Shown here one piece after another: positions 60,401-64,000 of a stretch of 64,000 nt of DNA (within the stretch, counting starts at the first letter, position 1; each line of letters begins with the position of its first letter). The translations under genes and the position numbers were made by a program. The stretch comes from Seriola aureovittata. Its lineage: Eukaryota; Chordata; Actinopteri; Carangiformes; Carangidae. The notes beneath the pieces are model-generated. The model saw only the letters and a list, made by a program, of their open reading frames with translations. It made no database searches and was not told the DNA's origin. The stretch spans positions 19,983,237 through 20,047,236 of the forward strand of contig NC_079372.1 in assembly GCF_021018895.1 (NCBI RefSeq), written 5' to 3'.

Positions 60401-63199
60401 TTACTATAGTATGACTTTTTATGCCATACTATACTATGACATTTTTATTACTTTTTAGGCCATACTATCCTATGTCGTTTTTATGACTTTTTATGCCTTA
60501 TTATACTATGAAGTTTTTATGACTTTTTATGCCATACTATACTATGTCGTTTTTATGACTTTTTATGCCTTACTATACTATGACGTTTTATGCCTTACTA
60601 TACTAATACGTTTTTAAGACTTTTTATGCCATACTATACTATGTCGTTTTCATGACTTTTTATGCCTTACTATACTATGTCGTTTTTATGACTTTTTATG
60701 CCTTTCTATACTATGACGTTTTTATGACTTTTTATGCCATACTATACTATGTTGTTTTTATGACTTTTTATGCCTTACTATACTATGACGTTTTTATGAC
60801 TTTTTATGCCATACTATACTATGTCGTTTTTATGACTTTTTATGCCTTACTATACTATGACTTTTTATGCCTTACTATACTAATACGTTTTTAAGACTTT
60901 TTATGCCATACTATACTATGTCGTTTTCATGACTTTTTATGCCTTACTATACTATGTCGTTTTTATGACTTTTTATGCCTTTCTATACTATGACGTTTTT
61001 ATGACTTTTTATGCCATACTATACTATGTTGTTTTTATGACTTTTTATGCCTTACTATACTATGACGTTTTTATGACTTTTTATGCCATACTATACTATG
61101 TCGTTTTTATGACTTTTTATGCCTTACTATACTATGACTTTTTATGCCTTACTATACTAATACGTTTTTAAGACTTTTTATGCCATACTATACTATGTCG
61201 TTTTCATGACTTTTTATGCCTTACTATACTATGTCGTTTTTATGACTTTTTATGCCATACTATACTATGTCGTTTCTATGACTTTTTACGCCTTACTATA
61301 CTATGACGTTTTTATTACTTTTTAGGCCATACTATACTATGACGTTTTTATGATTTTGTATGCAGTATTCTATACTATGATTTTCTATGCCTTACTATAC
61401 TAACATGTTTCTATGACTTTTTATGCCATACTATACTATGTCGTTTTTATGACTTTTTATGCCATACTATACTATGTCGATTTTATGACTTTTTATGCCA
61501 TACTATACTATGACGTTTTTATGACTTTTTATGCCATACTATACTATGTCGTTTTCATGACTTTTCATGCCATACTATACTATGACTTTTTTTATGACTT
61601 CTCATGACTTACTATACTATGTCGTTTTCATGACTTTTTATGCCTTACTATACTATGACTTTTATGCCTTAATATACTATGTCGTTTTCATGACGTTTTA
61701 TGCCTTACTATAACATGACGTCTTTTTAAAATTTTATGCCTTACTATATTATGACGTTTTTTGAAAATTTTATGACTTACTATACTATAACGTTTCATGA
61801 TAATTTTATGCCTTACTATATTATGATGTTTTTTGATCATTTTAAGTCTTATCATACTATGACCTTTTTTGACGTTTTATGCCATACTATACTATGACGT
61901 TTTTTTAATATCGTATGTCTTATTATACTATGTTTTTTGATAATTTTATGTCTCACTATACTATGACTTTTTTTGAAAATCTTGTCATATTATACTATGA
62001 CTTTTTAAAAATATTTTATATCTTACTATACTACTACTTTTTATGCCTTACTATATCATGATGTTTTTTGAAAATTTTATCCCTTACTATACTATGACAT
62101 TTTTTGAAGATTTTTTGCCACACTATACTATTACATTTTCATGACTTATTATAGCATGACATTTTACAGGAGGGCAGCATTTTGAAATCTTCTGTTTATT
62201 CACTGGTTCATTCACCCCTAAATTAATAAACATGTACTGTATTGAACCGTAAGAGGGAAAACAATGTTGTGTCTTTGTTACTGATACAACATTAACAGTG
62301 ATTGCGTTCTCTTAGGGACGCCAGGAGAGACTGATGGTTCTCTTCCCTCAAGACGTCGTGCTGCTGTCCTTGGACAATAAGCGTCTGAACATAACATACG
62401 AGGTAGTGTAACATTACTCTCCACTGTTGCACAACTGTAAACTTCTTGTAAAGATGGAACATTTTCTAACTCAAACATGCTGCCTGAAACGTCAGTAAAT
62501 TCATTTCAACTAAGAAGCTAAAATGAAACACTCACTCCACAGTCATTTTATTGTCATCTTTAACAGGGCAGGTTGCCCCGACATGGCATCAGAGCCGTAG
62601 AGCGGTCAACCCTGTCCGGACGGCTGGAGTTTGAGCTGATAGGTAAACTGTACAAAGCTGTGACACCAGTCCTCTTTTACCTGCAGTGATGGTTACAGTC
62701 ATCTTATGTAATCACTGTTTTGTTTCAGGTGAGCTGGTGGACCCCTTGCAAGTTTCATGCACCTGCTTGGAGGATTATCAGAACTGGATTTTTCACTTAC
62801 AACAGGTCAGACTCTAGAACATATAAGACTACCACTAATACGGTCCTTTGAACTTGACATAAACAAGAGATACACAACTGATTTAATATCATTCAAAGCT
62901 GCATTAAATTATCTTTTGGCCACTCAGGGGCAGCAGAATTTTGTTCCATTTCTTGATTTAGGGAAAAACAATACTTTCTGCAGTCCTGTTTGAAAGAAAT
63001 ATTCATGAGGGCCCAAGGTGACATCTCGTCGCAACTGTGCATCAACAAGGTTTTTGTCTTTGATCTGCAGCCAGACAGAAGCAGCATCCCTGCGAGTCAG
63101 GCTGCTCCTCCAATCGTGCCAAAGCTGCAGAGGAGCAGGAAGGAGTCCCAGGAGCCGATGATTCTTGCCGACCAATGTCAAATCAATGGACGCAGCTGA
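36831..63199 (+). CDS. plekhn1: PLEKHN1-like tandem PH-domain protein
   Basis: Eleven coding exons joined by GT/AG and frame: 36831-36925, 39283-39406, 40078-40224, 41060-41146, 41894-41981, 42060-42196, 42284-42430, 62316-62402, 62567-62642, 62729-62805, 63071-63199. The total is 1194 nt (397 residues plus stop). The N-terminus MGCC is a likely myristoylation (Gly2) and palmitoylation (Cys3/4) signal; human PLEKHN1 also begins Met-Gly. Residues ~50-60 are a proline run (PLPPPPPPPR). Two PH-like folds follow at ~105-205 and ~255-355, with paired motifs: LVLFSFHLLILS...YQGILPLSGLTF and LMVLFPQDVVLLS...YEGRLPRHGIRA. Human PLEKHN1 has the same tandem pattern but ~610 residues with a long Ser/Pro tail; here only ~42 residues follow PH2. 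Human PLEKHN1 binds acidic phospholipids such as cardiolipin. A 19.9-kb intron with a giant minisatellite splits PH2. It could be a PLEKHN1 paralogue rather than the direct orthologue. Confidence 0.8.
36926..39238 (+). other. plekhn1: plekhn1-like intron 1
   Basis: 2.3 kb of AT-rich intron; no transposon or RNA gene recognised. Confidence 0.5.
39239..39274. repeat. (GT)n microsatellite before plekhn1-like exon 2
   Basis: An 18-unit GT run ends 8 nt before the acceptor AG. Confidence 0.97.
39283..39406 (+). CDS. plekhn1: plekhn1-like exon 2 (polyproline)
   Basis: The acceptor follows a (GT)n run and the donor GAG|GTCAAC precedes another one. It encodes WSLGETRLQLTVRSSRDEQQ then PLPPPPPPPR, a possible SH3/WW/EVH1 ligand. 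At 124 nt, skipping it would shift the frame. Confidence 0.8.
39423..39458. repeat. (GT)n microsatellite after plekhn1-like exon 2
   Basis: A GT run begins about 16 nt after the donor, so exon 2 is bracketed by two GT repeats. Confidence 0.97.
40078..40224 (+). CDS. plekhn1: plekhn1-like exon 3
   Basis: 49 codons: VALWGRSRDELCHRIYSQQP and GEVIHSSLASLYNKYTQ, leading into the first strand of PH1. Donor CAG|GTAACA. Confidence 0.85.
40687..40985 (-). mobile_element. Probable LINE-derived fragment in intron 3
   Basis: Begins with TTTA tetranucleotides and TTTGGATCCCCATCAGCCAA, whose complement resembles the 3' end of a fish non-LTR element ending in AAATAAATAA. The body is AT-rich and degraded; limits are approximate. 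Confidence 0.4.
41060..41146 (+). CDS. plekhn1: plekhn1-like exon 4 (PH1)
   Basis: 29 codons encoding EISEHFLVLFSFHLLILSVD, the central beta-strands of PH1. Donor CAG|GTAAAA. Confidence 0.88.
41265..41640 (+). repeat. Interspersed repeat copy B (inverted relative to 25,083-25,505)
   Basis: This shares the core described for copy A, then GTTAGCAT(A/C)TTTT-type units at about 41,480-41,585. It lies in intron 4 of the PLEKHN1-like gene, 16 kb from copy A and in the opposite orientation. Confidence 0.8.
41695..41713. repeat. Poly-C tract
   Basis: A run of 19 C in intron 4 of the PLEKHN1-like gene. Confidence 0.95.
41894..41981 (+). CDS. plekhn1: plekhn1-like exon 5 (PH1)
   Basis: It encodes GILPLSGLTFQAVSLDPDTS and HMFEIS, matching the GLLPLTELSV...HAFQITG segment of human PLEKHN1. 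Donor GCG|GTGAGT, phase 1. Confidence 0.9.
42060..42196 (+). CDS. plekhn1: plekhn1-like exon 6 (end of PH1)
   Basis: It encodes PMVDSKVFICASAAELQKWM, the last strand and C-terminal helix of PH1 with its conserved Trp, then a linker. Donor CTG|GTAACT. Confidence 0.9.
42284..42430 (+). CDS. plekhn1: plekhn1-like exon 7 (linker and PH2 start)
   Basis: 49 codons: a helical linker and GYISLVHIINSQRQ, the first strand of PH2. Donor CAG|GTAATC opens the 19.9-kb intron. Confidence 0.85.
42431..44480 (+). other. plekhn1: plekhn1-like intron 7, part before the minisatellite
   Basis: AT-rich unique sequence. At about 44,320-44,360 is an ACTTTATTTAT-rich patch that could be the 3' end of a minus-strand retroposon. 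Confidence 0.4.
47831..48082 (+). repeat. 84-bp higher-order repeat, three copies
   Basis: The marker word TATACTATATTTTTATGCC recurs at 47,831, 47,915 and 47,999, each 84 bp apart, with the flanking variants ACTAAGTCG and GACTCTTTATG repeated in step. Confidence 0.85.
49589..50172. mobile_element. Solo-LTR-like insertion in the minisatellite
   Basis: 584 bp of unrelated sequence beginning TGAAGGAGCT and ending TACTACAACA (TG...CA ends) interrupts the array. CTAT (or ACTAT) flanks both sides at 49,585-49,588 and 50,173-50,176. Removing the insert and one flank copy restores a continuous array unit (CTTACTATACTGTGTCG). Inside, a CCAAT word (about 49,770) lies upstream of a TATTTATA box (about 49,829), as in LTR promoters. 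No retroviral or retrotransposon ORF is present, so it would be a solo LTR from recombination. LTR family and orientation (plus suggested by the promoter-like words) are unconfirmed. Confidence 0.65.
52729..60389 (+). repeat. Approx. 2.3-kb higher-order repeats in the minisatellite
   Basis: Variant-unit combinations recur in the same order: 52,729 and 55,023 (2,294 apart), 54,007 and 56,316 (2,309), 54,462 and 56,746 (2,284), 57,470 and 59,796 (2,326), 57,701 and 60,027 (2,326). A shorter step of 1,801 links 56,746 and 58,547. Blocks of several units were thus duplicated together. Confidence 0.8.
60604..61434 (+). repeat. 277-bp higher-order repeat, three copies
   Basis: The rare variant TAATACGTTTTTAAGAC occurs at 60,604, 60,881 and 61,158, exactly 277 bp apart. 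The intervening units match almost perfectly between the first two periods; the third starts to diverge after about 100 bp. Confidence 0.9.
62316..62402 (+). CDS. plekhn1: plekhn1-like exon 8 (PH2)
   Basis: Acceptor TTCTCTTAG, 150 nt after the minisatellite ends. It encodes GRQERLMVLFPQDVVLLSLD, parallel to LLVLYPTSLAIFSEE in human PLEKHN1. Same 87-nt length as exon 4. Confidence 0.9.
62567..62642 (+). CDS. plekhn1: plekhn1-like exon 9 (PH2)
   Basis: It encodes GRLPRHGIRAVERSTLSGRL and EFELI. Donor TAG|GTAAAC, phase 1, as after exon 5. Confidence 0.88.
62729..62805 (+). CDS. plekhn1: plekhn1-like exon 10 (end of PH2)
   Basis: It encodes ELVDPLQVSCTCLEDYQNWI and FHLQQ, the closing helix with the conserved Trp. 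Donor CAG|GTCAGA. Confidence 0.88.
63071..63199 (+). CDS. plekhn1: plekhn1-like exon 11 (stop)
   Basis: Acceptor GATCTGCAG. It encodes 42 polar residues, with Pro/Lys/Arg, ending ADQCQINGRS and TGA at 63,197-63,199. The long tail of the human protein is absent. Confidence 0.75.
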   Translation, partial: PDRSSIPASQAAPPIVPKLQRSRKESQEPMILADQCQINGRS

Positions 63200-63529
63200 C
63201 TCATCAGAAAGCTTGAAATTTTCCTGTAATTACAAAATATAAAACTGTGTAGATAGCATGTACATATTACTTTTATGTCTAATTGTGCCACAAAATGGAG
63301 ACACAGCAGTGAAAAGGTTCTGAAATGTGATATATTTGGGTGATTTCATCTCTCTGAGAGACTGAAGAGATACTTTTAGTTCTTCTTTCATGTGGGGACA
63401 AACTGAAACAAGGCCATGACCTAGATTAAGAGCAGATCACAGCTGAGGAAATGTTAGATGAAGAGATTGTAGAGCTGTAGAGGAACAGACTGTACATACA
63501 GGCATACACATGATAGTTTACCTTTTCAG

Positions 63530-63584
63530 AATAAACTGTTTAAAAGTGGGGTTAGAGAAAATCATTATTTCAACACAAAATAAA
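63530..63584 (+). terminator. plekhn1: plekhn1-like polyadenylation signals
   Basis: AATAAA occurs at 63,530-63,535 and again at 63,579-63,584, about 330 and 380 nt past the stop. Either could be used. Confidence 0.6.
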
Positions 63585-64000
63585 ATGGAAGAATCAGTTT
63601 TTATTTCAGTGGTTAAACATTTACAGTAGTGTGGAGAAATCCAGTAAACATCCAGTGTATTACAGTATTTATATTCATCATGGTATTAGAAATTACTCTG
63701 ACTGCAACGTTTATAGATATGGAATGTCATAATATCTGTTACATCTTTTTTTCATATAAATTATCTTCAAAAAAAAAGTAAATGAACCATTTTCTACGCT
63801 TTATACATGAAGCCATCTACAGTAAAATTCAATTTACATCAGAATCTCCTTAGAGAACAACCAGCTAGAGGAGTATAAATACACATGCTGCAACAGCAAC
63901 CACTTAAATTACAACTAACAACTTAGATATAGAAAAAAAAAGTAGGGTTACAAACATTTCATGTGCCACTGGTCGAGTTTTTGAATGTTGATTATAGTGG
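63585..64000. other. Downstream AT-rich span
   Basis: No gene or repeat recognised up to the window end. Confidence 0.5.

Larger units (their letters stand above)
44481..62166 (+). repeat. Giant T-rich minisatellite in plekhn1-like intron 7
   Basis: About 17.7 kb of tandem units share the core ATGCCTTACTATACTATG (18 bp). The core is followed either by ACTTTTT (25-bp unit) or by TCGTTTTT plus ATGACTTTTT (36-bp unit); mixtures give several hundred units (on the order of 550). The left part (44,481 to about 46,350) is diverged and irregular (TTTGACATTTTT, TTTTTTCACATTTTTATGCC forms). The middle and right parts are near-identical, and the last ~550 bp decay again. The plus (sense) strand is strongly T-rich. 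Many open frames of 60-120 residues (MTFYALLYYVVF-type) result from the 36-bp unit being a multiple of three. Only one other insertion is seen inside (49,589-50,172). Confidence 0.98.

Noticed and set aside
45795..61607. Dozens of plus-strand open frames of 60-120 residues with MTFYALLYYVVF-like repeats
   Set aside because: They are by-products of the 36-bp minisatellite unit being a multiple of three, with no conserved domain, and they lie in an intron.
44481..62166. CRISPR-like array
   Set aside because: Units are contiguous, with no unique spacers between constant repeats, and the setting is a vertebrate intron.
44481..62166. Centromeric or telomeric satellite
   Set aside because: The array lies between two halves of one gene whose reading frame continues across it, and the unit is not a telomere word.

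Overview
The window looks like nuclear DNA of a bony (teleost) fish. It has vertebrate exon-intron genes, dense CA/GT microsatellites, 3' ends of L2-like LINEs, and the vertebrate-specific mir-200b/mir-200a/mir-429 microRNA cluster. In human 1p36.33 the same three microRNAs lie in the same order just upstream of TTLL10 on the same strand, and PLEKHN1 is in the same chromosomal band. The window is therefore a piece of a conserved vertebrate linkage group. I cannot name the species.

Layout. Positions 1-13,560 hold no recognisable coding gene. They contain an L2-like LINE 3' end, an inverted pair of ~220-bp sequences, microsatellites, two long poly-T tracts, and a G-rich segment at 8.4-9.4 kb with several CACCTG E-boxes that is a plausible promoter of the microRNA primary transcript. 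Three microRNA hairpins follow on the plus strand: mir-200b (about 13,560-13,660), mir-200a (about 13,750-13,850) and mir-429 (about 15,170-15,262). From 15.3 to 25.7 kb I see no gene, only repeats and a few low-repeat blocks. ttll10 runs from 25,743 to 34,856 (+) in 11 coding exons whose joined length is exactly 675 codons plus stop. A second plus-strand gene, a tandem-PH-domain protein of the PLEKHN1 family, runs from 36,831 to 63,199 in 11 coding exons (397 codons).

The most unusual feature is the intron between exons 7 and 8 of the PLEKHN1-like gene (42,431-62,315, about 19.9 kb). About 17.7 kb of it (44,481-62,166) is one T-rich minisatellite built from 25-bp and 36-bp units. It shows higher-order repeats (84 bp, 277 bp and roughly 2.3 kb), a degenerate left part and a homogenised right part. 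A ~584-bp solo-LTR-like insertion sits inside it, flanked by a target-site duplication. The array splits the second PH domain. The many short open frames across it are by-products of the repeat and not genes.

How it fits together: the microRNAs are regulators of epithelial identity. TTLL10 is a tubulin/NAP1 glycylating enzyme of the TTLL family. The PLEKHN1-like protein is predicted to be a lipid-anchored (MGCC N-terminus) membrane-binding adaptor. No shared pathway is evident from sequence; what links them is conserved synteny. All exon boundaries were read by eye from GT/AG sites and frame continuity and have no transcript support.
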